From NCBI GenBank assembly GCA_963970005.1, contig CAXAMN010026450.1, forward strand, positions 471,523 through 535,522: a stretch of DNA of 64,000 nucleotides, in the 5' to 3' direction. The position numbers and the translations under genes were made by a program. This DNA is from Durusdinium trenchii. Taxonomy: Eukaryota > Sar > Dinophyceae > Suessiales > Symbiodiniaceae. The notes beneath the pieces are model-generated. The model made no database searches. It was given only the letters and a program-made list of their open reading frames with translations, and was not told the DNA's origin. Shown piece after piece: positions 1 to 12,486 of the stretch. Numbering within the stretch: the stretch's first letter is position 1; every line of letters begins with the position of its first letter.

Positions 1-8
1 AGAGAGAA

Positions 9-2048
9 ATGTATAAAGAGCTGATGAGGGAGTGGAGCTACTACGATGACTATGAACCCACTGGCCGGGAACTTTTCCCGGAAGATCCCAGTCGGTATGA
101 CGCCTGGAAGGCAAGAAGGGGCTATGGAGGAATCGACGAGAAGGACCCCATGGCATCAGCTTCAAGCAGTCAGACGCCAATTCCACCGGCGCCAAGAGCT
201 GATAAGCCTAAGCCCGTGAAGGAGAAGGAGCTCCAGCAGTTCAGAAAGACCCTGTACGATCAGCAAGTGCGACATGGCCGTTGCATGCCCTCGTCGGCCG
301 CCAGCTGTCCGACAGAAGCTCAAAGTCTCTGTCCACATCGATTCGAGGACTTGAAGTGGTCAGCCAATGCAGAAGGACACTTCGCCCGGTGCAAGACCTG
401 TGACCTCAAACACGTGGTGTACTACTCCAATCGACATGGAGTGATGATGGTGAGTCAGCACCAACCGCCACCCGGCGTGAGTCAAGAAGCACGGGTGTGG
501 ATCAGAGAAGATGAAAGAGCTGCTCACTTTCGATGGGTCAACAATGGAGGACCAATGAAGCATCAGGTCACATGCCGTGTCACGAAGGATGTGCACGGAA
601 ACAACCTTGAGGTGAAGTTCCTGAAGGGAGATGAGGAGATGAATGACCTGACTAAGCCCATCGATGGACCACCACGTGCGCTGCTCACTGAGTTCTGGTA
701 TGAGCTTGAGAAAAAGGAGGCCAAGCAATCACCTATGCCGTCCAATGTCCACTACATTCAGGCACAGAAGCCAGGACTGGCCATAGCAGACTCAGGATGT
801 TGGAACTCGGTGGGAGGTGAAGTATGGCACCAACACTTCCAAGATGCTTTGAGGGCACACGGCATCCCTTGGGACGAAGTCGCGGAGAAGGAGACCTACA
901 AGTTCGGGGCAGGAGCACCCATTGTGAGCCAAACAGCTTGTCTCTACCCCGTCCTGATCCATGGACAGGTGGATGTCGTGAGGATGTCAGTGGTTGGAAA
1001 AGGTGGCGCTGCTTGTCCGGGCCTGATTGGTCCCGGTGAATTGAGTCGGTGGGATGCCATCTTTCACTTCAAGGACAAGCAAATGGAGTTGAATGGCCTC
1101 AAACGTGAGATGCGATTGACGGCCACAAGGCACCCCGGCATCGAGCTGATGGAGTTTCATCCTGAAGAGATAGCAAAGGTCAAGCAGTTCTGGCAGTCAG
1201 AAGAAGCAGAGAAGAAGAGAAAGATTTTGAAGAACACTCCCCACTCGTATGCATTCCTGACAACTGAAGGTGAAGAAGATGAGACCGAGGATGATGACAC
1301 GGAGGAGGAAGAAGTGCCAGAGCGAGATGACCGTCAAAGGAAGGTGGAAGAATGGACCCAGCAGCTTGAAGATTTGGGCGTGATGATGGTGCCCACAGTG
1401 CCGGCCTTGGAGGAGGAAGAAGAGGCAAGCAGTTCAGCAATGTCAGATGGTCACGACTCCTCAACGTCACATGAAAAGGGGGTCGATATGGTGACAGATG
1501 ACTCTGACAGTGAAGAAGAAGGGACGAAGCAAGCCCTAATTGCTGAATCAAAGATGATGCACAAAGGCCTCCGTCACCGTTTGGACCATGTCTTGAGTGA
1601 AATCAAGAAGACCTTCCAAGGAGAGACAAAGGCACAAAGAAAGAAAGAAGCAGAAGGAGAAGATGGAGGCAGAAAGGAAGAAGTGAGGAGAGGAACAAAG
1701 AGGAAGTGCCCATGGACCATCGTGGAGATCTTTTCGTGGACATGTGCAATTTCGATGATCGCTTCTATGAGGGGCTGGAATGCCTCAGAGCCGATTTCGC
1801 TTCCACACTGGGACTTGCTCAAAGGCCAAGACCGCGCTGCAGCCCTTCAGTATCTCGACCAGCTTGACCCTGATGTGATGGTCATCGCTTGGCCTTGCAC
1901 AGTATGGAGTCCGCTTCAAGTGTTGGCAACAAGTCACCGTGGCAAAGAGAACGACTTGAAGAGAGGAGAGAAGAGCAGGTCTGCTGTTGGGAGAGAATCC
2001 CAAGCCCTCTCTTGCATGGCAAGAACCTCTCATAGTGGAAGCCTTTGA
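9..2048 (+). pseudogene. Element A: zinc motif, retropepsin-like protease and first half of a methyltransferase-like domain
   Basis: This 679-residue frame probably begins upstream of the window; the first Met is not necessarily the start. A Cys/His cluster (CPH...CKTC, residues about 105-135) could bind zinc. Residues about 255-265 contain A-I-A-D-S-G-C, a retropepsin-like D-S/T-G-C site with Ser in place of Thr. Residues about 440-560 are acidic and lysine-rich linker. From about residue 565 a methyltransferase-like fold begins: VEIFSWTCAIS resembles motif I of C5-cytosine methyltransferases and MVIAWPCTVWSP resembles motif IV with its Pro-Cys. The frame is then lost near 1970, and the continuation is in the frame starting at 1987. 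Catalytic ability cannot be judged from sequence. Confidence 0.8.
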
Positions 2049-2889
2049 TGGAATGGGTTCGATCACCACGGACATGTGCCAGTATGGCCTCCGCATCCCA
2101 GAAGGAGGTCCATTTTTGAGAAAGAGAACTCGTTTGCAGGGCACTCCGGAGCTGCTGCAGCCTTTAGCAAAACTATGTCCTGGGACCCATGAACACACCC
2201 CTGTCTTGGGTGGCATGAGACATCAGGGCAAGTGGATGAATGTTTCGGATTTTGCCGGAGGCTACACCAGTCGATTCGCTCAAGCCGTGGTGAAGCAAGC
2301 AGAGAAGGTCTTGGAAGAGAAAGGAAGAAGGCCAGAAGCCCTCCTGACACTCCCTGCATTCCCAGAAGAAGATCTAGATGAAGAAACAGAGAGGACAGAG
2401 GTGAAAGGCTTCAAGGAAGAACAACCACAGAGCTGGCGAATCCAACAGCTCCACAACAGGTTGGGACATCCAACCAACTCCACACTGAGCAAAATGCTTT
2501 CTTTGGCAGGCGCTTCCAAGGAGATTGTGAACAGAGCTCAAGATTTTCAGTGCCCAACGTGCCAGGAGACACAACCTCCTGGACGTTACTTGAAGGCCAG
2601 TGCTGAGATGCGCACCACTATCTTCGGCAAAGAACTGCACTGTGATCTAAAGTACTTGCATGACCACAAGAATGCATTGTATGTGGCCTTATCGATGGTA
2701 GACAGTGCTACTTCCTTTCATCAGGCAGTCCTCCTGAGAAATCGCTCAGCAGAACATGTGGCCCGCAAGTGTTTGAGACACTGGTTCGCTCTGTTTGGAA
2801 CTCCACAAACCATCGTACTGGACCAAGGAGGAGAATTCGATGGCTACTTCACTGGCTTTCTAGAGCAACATGGAGTACACAGAAGGTGA
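1987..2889 (+). pseudogene. Element A: second half of methyltransferase-like domain and N-terminal integrase
   Basis: The frame starts with GENPKPSLAW, which matches the Glu-Asn of C5-methyltransferase motif VI, so the methyltransferase-like domain runs on from the previous frame. DMCQYGL followed by basic residues and a Cys-His stretch (CPGTHEHTPVLGG) closes that domain. From about residue 155 an HHCC integrase zinc finger follows (HNRLGHPTN ... CPTCQE). Then come two of the three catalytic acids of the integrase core (LHCDLKYLH and VLDQGGEFDGY). The frame stops at 2889 just before the third acid, which is found in the next frame. The preceding break near 1970-1990 and the following one near 2885 each look like a small indel. 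Confidence 0.82.
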
Positions 2890-3218
2890 GTGGAAGCAAG
2901 TCAGCATGGCAACACGGGTTTGCCGAGCGTCACGGGGCGTTGCTGGGAACAATGTTCACATCTCTGGCCTGGCAGTATAAGGTTGAAGGGAGAAGCCAAG
3001 TGAAGGATGCTTTGTGTGCTGCCGTGCAAGCAAAGAACTCAACTCTCACGAAAGGTGGGTACACACCTTTCCAACTTGCTTTTGGGCGACGGCCCATGTT
3101 TCCAGACCTCCTTGAAGAAGACGTTGAAGGAAACATGTCCCTTCGAGAAGCCCTTTCATTAGAAGGAGAAGTTCAGAGGGCATCAGAGATGAGAGCGCCG
3201 CCCGTGCCACTCTTCTAA
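2769..3218 (+). pseudogene. Element A: integrase core, C-terminal half
   Basis: Only the part after about 2885 is meaningful; the first 40 codons are out of frame with the integrase. SAWQHGFAERHGALLG supplies the catalytic Glu of the D-D-E triad. YTPFQLAFGRRPMFPDLL is the usual end of a copia integrase core. The frame ends at 3218, and the protein would continue in the frame that opens before 3302. Confidence 0.8.
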
Positions 3219-3301
3219 GGCATGATGTTCAGTCCAAGCTGCGAAGGGCACTGAGGAGGTGGCCGAAGGGTGAAGAAAGAGAGTTCGAGCCAGGAGAACT
3301 G

Positions 3302-4249
3302 GTGTACTTCTACGCCCCAAAGCCCTTGAGCACACGTTTCAAGAAGGAACCCGGGTTCTGGCGTGGACCAGCAATGGTGCTGGCAAAGGAGTCACACCAG
3401 AAGTTCTTCATCAGTTGGCGAGGCCGATGCCTTTTGGTCTCTGCAGCCAACTTGAGATCAGCCTCACGACTGGAAGGAAAAGATCATGACAAGAGGCTGC
3501 AAGAAGGAGAAAGGCTGGAGGAAAGTTGGAAGAAAGGAGAGAAGCAATTTGAAGACATGAGTGCAGTTCCAGAACCGGTAGAAGAAGAGAAGACTGAAGC
3601 TCTGGGCTGGGAAGCGCATGATGGAGTGGTTTCAAGGAAGCCAGGAGGAAGACCTAAGAGCCAAGCAAAGGAGATCGCCAAGACTCTGAGGGGAATGAAG
3701 ACAATCAAGACGATCCAGAAGCATAGAAGGAAGAAAGAAGATCGCCTCGACCTCCGGAGTGGGACAACGAAGCCAATTGAACGACTGCCTCAAGAAGAAG
3801 CGAAGTCCAGCGATTTCAAAGATCCCCAGGAGGAAAAGAAGGATGAAGAGGCCAGGAACCAGAAGATGCAGCAAATCCAAGGAGAGATGTATAAGTGGTT
3901 GGGCAAGCCACAAGAAAATGGCTATCAAGACCGTTTGAGACAACATCTGATTGATGATGTGCCCATGCAGTTCAAGAGAAAGCATCAAGAGGAGCCAGCT
4001 GGACAGTTGTCTGAGGAGCAGCTGGTGAAGAGGTTCAGGCCCTCCTTCTTCGCTTACACGATGCTGGCCTCCATCAATCGGGATGGCAAGAAGCGGGCGA
4101 ATCAGTGGGCATCTAAAGAGGAAGTTGAGAAGCTGAAGATCTTGCTTGACCTGCCCATCACCAATGCCCGTTTCCATTTCGGAGCTCGCAAGCGACTTCA
4201 AGATCCCAAAGGACACAAAGGTCAAGCACTCAAGCACGTTACACAGTGA
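3302..4249 (+). pseudogene. Element A: integrase C-terminal domain and basic linker
   Basis: YFYAPKPLSTRFKKEPGFWRG... is the small SH3-like integrase C-terminal domain, followed by SWRGRCLLVSAANLRSAS. The rest is a charged Lys/Glu-rich linker of about 220 residues, which in copia elements joins integrase to reverse transcriptase. The frame stops with TGA at 4247-4249, overlapping the first codons of the reverse-transcriptase frame. Confidence 0.75.
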
Positions 4250-6252
4250 TGCTCGGAGAACAGACAGGCTCAGCTCTGGTGACACAAGAGACGACTGAAG
4301 AATGTCAACAAAGACCCAAAAGAAAAGCTCCCCTCCTGTGGAAAGGAATGACACTCTTTGTGCACCAGGGCCAAAAGAAATCAAAGGAGTACCAGCTCCC
4401 AAGTGGCCTATATGAAGCCCGGGTGAGTGACCTCCTGGAATGGAAGAAGATGGTCAAGGAGGAAGATAAACAACAGGCATTCTTTGAAGCTTTTCTCCTC
4501 CAGATGAAAGCAAGCGGGAAGGAACTCGATCCAAGATTCTTCAGCACAGAAGAACGGAAAGCCTTCGACGTCGCTGACAAGAAAGAGTGGGAATCTTGGG
4601 TGAAGAATCGAGTCATCAGAAGGCTCACCCCTGAAGAGGCCCGAAGAGTAGTAGATCTGAAGAACATCTTCAAGGCACCAGCAAGGATTGTCCGGGTCAA
4701 TAAAGGGGCCATGCAGGGCATCTTCCAACCAAAGTCCAGGATGGTGATCCCTGGCCATTTGGACCCACACCTTGGCCAGTATCGGTCAGATGCACCGACG
4801 GTGATGTGGATCAGTGTCCAGCTCGCCAAGGCGGTTTGTGCCATGAAGAAGTGGAGAGCCCTGACCTTTGATGTCACGACGGCATTTCTCAGTGGCAAGG
4901 AGGTCGACAAAGAGGTGATGGTCAGGGCACCGCCGGAGGGCTTGCCGGCAATTCCTGAAATGAAAGAACCAGCAGTTAAACCAGGAGAGCTGCTGAGAGT
5001 GGTGAAGAGTGCCTATGGCTTGTCAGAAGCACCCAGGTTATGGTACCTGCGGGCCAAAGAACTGCTCGAGGAAGCAGGATTTGAAGAACTCCAAATGGCA
5101 AAGGCCACCTTCCTGAAGAGATCCAAGAAGAACCAGGAGGTGGAAGCAATCCTTTGCCTACATGTGGATCGCAAGCTTGCTCCAGCCATCCAGCAGTCCA
5201 TCGACAAAAGGTTCGCAATAAAAGAATGGAAAGATCTGGAAAAGGAGCCAGAGACCTTCCTAGGAGTGAAGACAAGTTATGCTGATGGAGCCTTCACCGA
5301 TGACATGACAGAATACATCGACAAGATCAGCTTCGCTCCTGAAGAGACACCTTCAGAAGAACCACTGGTGGGAAAGCAACTGTCGGCATTCAGGCGCCTC
5401 ATCATGCAGTTGCGTTGGCCCTCACACCATGTGCTTCCGGAATTCCTCTACAGAGTGAGCGAGTTGGCCCAACGAGTAAGTCATGCAAAAGGAGGCGACC
5501 TGAAGTATGGCAACAAAGTTCTCAAGTCCATGAAAGAAAGTGCAGCCCAAGGCAAGGCCACCATGAAGATCCCCGCCATCTCAGGGGAACCGCTGCTGAT
5601 CGGTTTCTTCGATGCCTCCCTTGGAACATCCAAGAGCACCCATGCCCAACAAGGAGAAATCCACCTCCTTACCAGCACCACGGCATTTCGCCAACCAACC
5701 CCCATGTGCATCCTCGAATTCCACTCAAACCGCATCAAGCGTGTGGTTCGAAGTTCGCTTGCGGCTGAGGGATGCGCCATGAGCAGTTGTGGAGACCGGC
5801 AGCTGTTCAGCCGGGCTTTGCTGGATGCCTTCCTATATGGGAAGATGGAGGTGACCTCTCAGTGGCGCCGGGAGCTCAAGACTTCCGGCTGTTTGGTGAC
5901 CGATGCAAAAGGATTGCACGATCATCTCCATAAGACCGGAGGGGTGGCAACTGAGCGGCAAGCAGCGTTAGATATGCTGTTGATGAAGCAGCTCATCGAG
6001 GATGGCATCATCGGCCTGAAGTGGACGCCAACCTGGCGCCAATTGGCCGACCCTCTCACGAAAGAGATGATGGCCACACTCCTCGAAGACCTGAAGAAGT
6101 CAGGCCAGGTCTGTCTGACCCAAACGGCAGCAGACGCCATAGAAGAAGAGCGACGTGCTGGGATCCGACGAGGCCAGCGAGAACGTCGCAAAGAACGAAT
6201 GAAGAATACAAAAGAAAAGACAAGAGCCGACAGCAACACTTTTTCCCTTTGA
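4246..6252 (+). pseudogene. Element A: reverse transcriptase and RNase H, active site damaged
   Basis: RT motifs of the Ty1/copia type are clear: KSRMVIPGHLDPHLG, LTFDVTTAFLSGKEVD (the first catalytic Asp) and VVKSAYGLSEAPRLWYL. At the second catalytic position the expected Y/H-V-D-D box reads LHVDRKLAPA, with one Asp lost and several residues apparently missing after it, so this RT should be inactive. RNase H follows (FFDASLGTSKS, SSLAAEGCAMSS, LVTDAKGLHDH) and ends in LADPLTKEM and a basic tail. At 668 residues the length is normal for copia RT plus RNase H. Confidence 0.88.
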
Positions 6253-6716
6253 TGTGAAGGGCATGTGGAACGCTTGCTGTCGGAAGTTGTGCAGTTCGCC
6301 GCCTTTGACTTTTTCACTACCTCAAGGTATCCGGATGACCGCATTCGCGACAGGCAAAAGTGCCTCACTGCCTGCTTTTTGCTTTTGCTGGGCCGACTTG
6401 GTTTTTCCCTTTTCGGTTGCGGAAAGACTCTTGTTCTTAGAGGGACTGGCCCCCCCAATCACCCACAGAAAGTTCGCGCAGTTAAAAAGCTGTTGGCGTC
6501 CTTGATGGAAAAAATGGGGCCGCAAGGAACGGCCGCCGCCTTGCAAGCCGCCTGAACCTGGAAAATTTGATTCATTTTGATTCGGTGTCAAGTTCAACCA
6601 TCTGTTCCAATAGTGAGCAAGGGTGTAGGTCATCATCCTTGTTGTTCTCCAAGCACCCATATCCTAAAAGTACCGTACCACACGCAACAGTAAAGTATCG
6701 GCCCCGCTTCTGAAGC
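6253..6716. other. Sequence between element A and the first exon of the CoA-transferase gene
   Basis: No LTR, tRNA or further coding domain is visible here. A 96-codon + frame (6265-6555) exists but has no recognisable motif. It probably belongs to the 3' untranslated tail of element A, followed by host intron. Confidence 0.4.
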
Positions 6717-9700
6717 ATCATTGGAGGACGTCCATTCAATGATGGCTTGGTCGAGAAGCTCCTGCGTGAAAGGATGGGCGCACAGTCAAACCATGTCAAA
6801 CCCACAATCAAGTGTCCCACTCGATCCGAAATAGGTGTTGTACAAAAGGTATCCATCAAAACTAACCCTGCTTTGGATCCAATCGTGACACTTATTGCAT
6901 CGAGAAATCCTTGCCACAAAATGTCAGCACACCCTGCAAATGCAGAGTAGGCCCAAATTGTGGCAAGTTTATGAATTTACATTTTGGGGCACGACTTGAC
7001 AATGAAGATTGACAATCGTGGACGCTACTTGTGGCATTTATCGCTGTAGAAGCGACCATATCTGATGTTGTGGTAGTTGTGCGATGAGTCTTCGCGCAAA
7101 TACAGCACAGTGCAACAATGCCTTCTGGCGAAGCTACTATAACCAGTAAACATAACAAGTATTGATATGGCTATCACATCAACCAAGCACCAAACAGTCC
7201 CAAAGCAAAAGTCATCCGTCGTAGAGACATGAACCAACAGCACTTGCCTCCTACAAAAGAAAGAACGCAAACAGCATTCATGGAATCGAGTGCTCAGAAG
7301 CATGGTTCACAAAAAACGTGCTAGAAACAAAGGTCTAGTCTAGGCAACTTGCAAGGTAATCTATTTCTCAAATTTGGACGTCCATTGGCCTCTGCAGTTT
7401 GAGAACCCTCTTACTCCTGGTGCTTGCAGCGGCCACTGTTCTCGGCAAACCGTGGGTCCTGACAGAGACTAGGTGCCGAAACATCTTGTTCCGCGACTAT
7501 GTAGCACTGCACATCCTGAAATTAGACAATCTGTTAGGTGACTAGGTGATGAAACAAAACGTTTCCCAACACAATCTCCAACATGATCCAATATGCCATT
7601 CAACGTGCAAGATGGCCCAGTGTCCTCCGCCAAGTCAGCTCGGCCCATCGCCTCATTGTTGACAATGTGTGACAGGCCGAAAAATCTTTCAACAGTCCTT
7701 TCAACTCGAGGCTCTGACGTTCATCAAGCGCTTAAAGAGCGAATCACCATTTGCGCCAATAATCATGAAGGTACCATCCTGCTTGCGCTTCGACCCTTGG
7801 CGGCCATTACTCTGGGAACCTTCATACCTAAGTATCTTAGACAAAGGCAAAGGCAAATTATATAGTTGCGAAATGCCAGCATGGATCAATGTTACTTCTG
7901 GCGCTAGTGGCTTTCAGTCTTTGCACTTGTGTCACTCCGATTGCCTTGCATGGGTACGTGCCCGTTGGCACAATCCCGGTCAAGGAAGATCCAGACCTTC
8001 GCAAATCACCACTCTCCATGGAACACTGGGTTGCTGTCCCCAATAGGGGAACGTCTACACACAGGTCGGCATAGCGGACCTGGATACTGTAATTCTACTC
8101 CAACCATATCCGATCCAAATAGCCAAAATGTAGTGATAATGAATAAGCCGCTAAGCCAAGCCCACGCGCTAAACAAACCAAAAACCAAAGCCCCCAGCAA
8201 CCCCCAGCATAGACCCCAGATAGTGAAAGATATTTGTCGGCAGCATAGCAGTTGCACCCACACTCCAAGACGCGTGCTGCCATAGGGCAGCGGCCCCAGC
8301 AGCCAAGCTCCAAAGCGCACACGGGCCATACACATCTGGCAGCGGCATCTTGTAGCGGCATCAGCAGCCAGGCTCCAAACTGCATCCAGGCACCCCTTCC
8401 TATACTTGAAGTAAGAACCCAAGGGAAAAGCAACCTACCCGAACCTGTCAGGACAGGATTTCATCTCAAGCTAGTATAAGCTAGTAGGACGCTGCGACAC
8501 TGCAGGAGTTCTCAGGCAGCCAAATGGCGGCTGTCGGATTTCGGCTGCATAGTCATACTCTGGGACGCATGCCTCAACCAGGCAGCACGTGTTGCACGTT
8601 TTGTGAGCCCAAAGTGACAAAGTGCCCGAATCTATCATCTGGTATATATATATAATTTATACATGTTGCCATTAGTAACAAGTGCATTGCTACTAGTAAC
8701 AAGAAGCTATTAGCAGCGATGCACTTGTTACTAGTAGCGATGCAATGTGGTGAAAGAGAAGCACTTCCAATCAACGTCGGCGAGCCTCCAAAAGACTGAA
8801 GACGCTCTCTGCAATGGAAGCGTCCACATCTTGACCTGGCTCTGGCAACAAAGGCAGGAAGAGAGTGAAGACAGAACACCTCTTTTAGAATTTCAAGAGT
8901 AAAACGTAAATATCTTACAAATGTGTGGACTTTGTCCGAAACCAAAACTCCACACAAGGCAAGCCAAAAGTAGAAATACCATGAAATCCCGGATGATTTC
9001 TTCAGGACTGACTGGGAAGAGGAAAAGTGTTCCTTCACAAAACATTGACATGACAGCATCAAACAACCCCTTGTCTGAGAGACCAGCCAATGCCACAAAC
9101 GACTCCTTCAGAAAGTCGACCTTGGCCCACACGAGCTAATTACCCAATGCTTCAGCATGATTATGCACTAACATGCAATAACTATAATGCTTTTCACGTC
9201 CATTATTATTTCAGGGACTGAGTGCTATGGTTCAAGATCATCAGGCAGTTCCCAGTACCTCTGGTGGCTGCAACCCCCATGCGAAGGTTTGAGACTTTTG
9301 GCGTGGTTGCTGCCGGAGATTTCACGGCAAATTGATCTTCTTTGGCCAACCTAAATGGACATTGGAGCAGTCTCAGCATCACAAGCCTCGCAAAGAAAGC
9401 ATACAAGTATGCTGGTGCTGGTGAAGGGACAGTGGCAACAGCTTGGGGATGAAGAATCGATAATGCCACTTGTGACCATAGTCATAGACATCCAACATCA
9501 TCGAAGGTGGTTTGTTTCTTCACGGCTGATATTGTATCGCACAACCAAAGCATGCAAATATCCTCCCCGCTTGCAGTGAAAGGCCAATCCAAAACTAGAG
9601 ATGAATGACAGCCAAAGTGGAAGTCCTGTTTGAGGACAGTGCCTGAACACTCGCATTACACACTACTATATCATTGATGGTTGATTATAACTATGCTGTA

Positions 9701-12446
9701 GCACGAGCTGTAGCATCCTTAGAAAGTGATGGCCAGTCCCTGATAGACTGCGCCAATGCGAGGCTGGTCCAATTTCAAAAGACCCATGCCGTGAAGTCTT
9801 GCCAGCTACAAACACAAAAGGATCACAAAATGGACAGGTGCTTTGGAAATTACTCCACTAGATCCTTTACATCCACAGTGTTCCTATTGCCTACCTTGAA
9901 GAGATAATTGCAATGACGGATGTGCAGCGCTTCCTAGCCAATCCAACCCTGCCATCTTGGACCAAATGTGTGCTCGTCGATTGATTACAGCAGGCGAGCA
10001 GGACAATTTCTGGTGTATCTTTGGTGGCGCTCATGCCTCTCTCTTGCAGTGTCTTGCCTTCTACAAGGAGTTGTGTCCGACTGCGTCCTGCGTTCACCCA
10101 GGGCCATCAGATCAGAAGTCAGTTCAGCCAATCTCCACGTGGGAAAACCCATGCAGCTCGCAGTGCATCTTCTGGCCAAAACCTTGGGGGGTCATGCACA
10201 GTCGTTTGCAGGACCTACATTACTAAAAATATCTCAACCTCCTGAGTGTTCTTAAAGACCTATCTCTAGGTCTAGGGCATTCTAGGCCACACGGCAGTGC
10301 GCCAAGTGTGCCACTGTGGAGACTTGCCCGTTTCGCGCGTCATTTCCACAAGCTGAGCAAGCTGCTGATGGTAGATCAATGCTTTCACCACTGGACCAGG
10401 CTCAGTTGGCATGACATCAACCACTGAGCGTCGATACACCCCAACCTGCAATCTTCGGATCGATCAGTAAGAACAAGCTACTTTGGGATGTTTTGTTGCA
10501 ATCTTTCCCCTAGCCTGAGGCAGCAGAAAACCATAGAAAACCAAAACAAGGACAAACACGATGTGGCAAACCGGGAACCACTTTCAGATCGGTCGAGGTC
10601 GAGGTCAAGCCTACGAAAAAGCGGTTGGCCTAAGTGATGCACCATGTAATTAGTCGAAAGGCAATCCCATAATGAGTTTTTTTGTTAAACTTGAGCAATG
10701 AGGATGTTCGAAAGGTTCCAAGCACACAGCGGTGTGACTGAAAGAACTCAAAGAAAACCCCGATGCTACGAAAACAGAGTAGCTTTCTTTTAAGCATGAA
10801 GTTGGAGGGTGGAGTGCAATCAAGTCCGGGTGACTTTCAAACAACTCACAGTTACGTGTTGCGAGGTGAAATCACTAGAGAAAAATAACAACTCACTGCT
10901 CAACAAGCTGCTACCGGGCTTGACCTGCTGTTGACACCATGTATATATACATCTATGCGAGACAATGGATACACTGTGCCACAATGAAAAGGGACAGGTC
11001 AACAACTTGATGCAACATGTAGCAATAAGGTGCTTAAAGGAGGGTGCTGGCATCAAATTATATAGAAGTTGCTGCCACCAAGCTGGGGAAAACGAAAACA
11101 CGGGAAGGGAGTCGTGCTTGATTCTTGATTGATGCTGGCCTTTTTGGAAACTAGTGATGCAATGCTCTATGTACAAAACAACTGCTTGTGTTCGACCAGC
11201 TGAGCAAGGATTTTGGGATGTTGGCAGCATGTCTCTAATTACGCTAATTTGATACCGTTTGTTCTCATTCTTGAACAAAAAAATAGTGGTGGTCCTGTTG
11301 GCTGATCAGCATTTGTGGTGCGCCTTCGAACATGATCAAAAGAATCTGTGTCAAGCAAATGGTAATTTTCATGTTCCCCACAATGCTTCGACATCGAGCA
11401 ATTGTCTTATGACAATCTTTGACCCAAAATGGGCGATGGGTGCTGAGTACCTTTGATGCTTACAGTAGAAGATCACTCGGGAGGGGTGTCAATCATTGAA
11501 ATGGCCCCTACACGCTACAAGTAGGAGCAAATGCAATTCTCTTCCAGCGCCTCTGGGATGTTCGGCCGAAAGCCTTCCACTTGATTGCCTGAGTAGCACA
11601 TCTGCATCCGCGCAGTACCTTTATTTGTTTTTGCGACGTGGTGGAACACACTGCTCCCACATATTAAACATCCACAAACATGTTCAGGATTTGCTGTGTC
11701 AATTTCCTTAGTTGACTTTAGTTGGCTTCCCCGCCGCTGTAACATAGTCAATTTGTGGTTTCCACTATGCAATTCACAACAAGCTAAGCGTAAAGCCGGT
11801 TAGTGCACGTTGGACGAAGCCTTTGCTTCCAGCCAAGGAGCAATTAGCAATAGTTTCACGGGCAGCGGCGTCTGAAGGCCAAGAGATGACCTTGGTTTGG
11901 CTTTGACACACACACACAGAGTATTGGCATATTATGTTATTATGTTTCCATACATGGCGAGTTGTCAGCTTCTGAGACGCTTTTGCGCGAGTGCCTTCAG
12001 CCTGTCATGCCAAGTGCCAACAGTTCTGTGTTGCACCCTCCCCTGTATTTGTGGGGTCTATGACTATGCTTAATTATGTACAGTATGCCCAAGCATGTCT
12101 CGAGGACATCAATGAGTGCAGGTCAAACATGGGTACTCTTGAGTTGGCTTTGCCTTGATGAGTGTTGCATGATGGTGTATAGTTCATGTTGCTGTGTCTG
12201 CAACTGCGGCACGGTGCCAACAATGATGTCGCTGGCCTCGGTGTGTGCATCCCAGTGCGCAGGTGAGAATTCTCTTCCAAACAAGGAGCCTTAGCATCAT
12301 CGATTTAATGATAGTCAATGCTGAACTTTCACCCCAGGCCTTGCTCTTCAATGTCAAAAAAGGGTGCTTGCTGGGGGTCCCTGGAGGGTACAATCTACCT
12401 CGCCTGCATTCTACACATGCAGGCTGCAGGTATTTAAAGCATACAA

Positions 12447-12486
<40 letters not shown>

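Larger units (their letters stand above)
1..6252 (+). mobile_element. Element A: decayed Ty1/copia-like retroelement, 5' end outside the window
   Basis: Five consecutive open frames on the + strand give, in order, a zinc-binding region, a retropepsin-like motif, a methyltransferase-like domain, integrase, reverse transcriptase and RNase H. Integrase before reverse transcriptase is the Ty1/copia order. The frames follow one another with shifts near 1970-1990, 2885, 3200-3300 and 4246, so the polyprotein is broken. The catalytic YxDD box of the reverse transcriptase is also damaged. No LTR was found: the left end is outside the window and no matching copy is visible to the right of 6252. The element lies antisense to the CoA-transferase gene whose last visible exon is at 6717-6761, so it probably sits in an intron of that gene. 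An old, inactive copy is the simplest reading. Confidence 0.9.

Noticed and set aside
7025-7303. 92-codon minus frame between CoA-transferase exons
   Set aside because: It does not match the family and lies between exons that join in phase without it.
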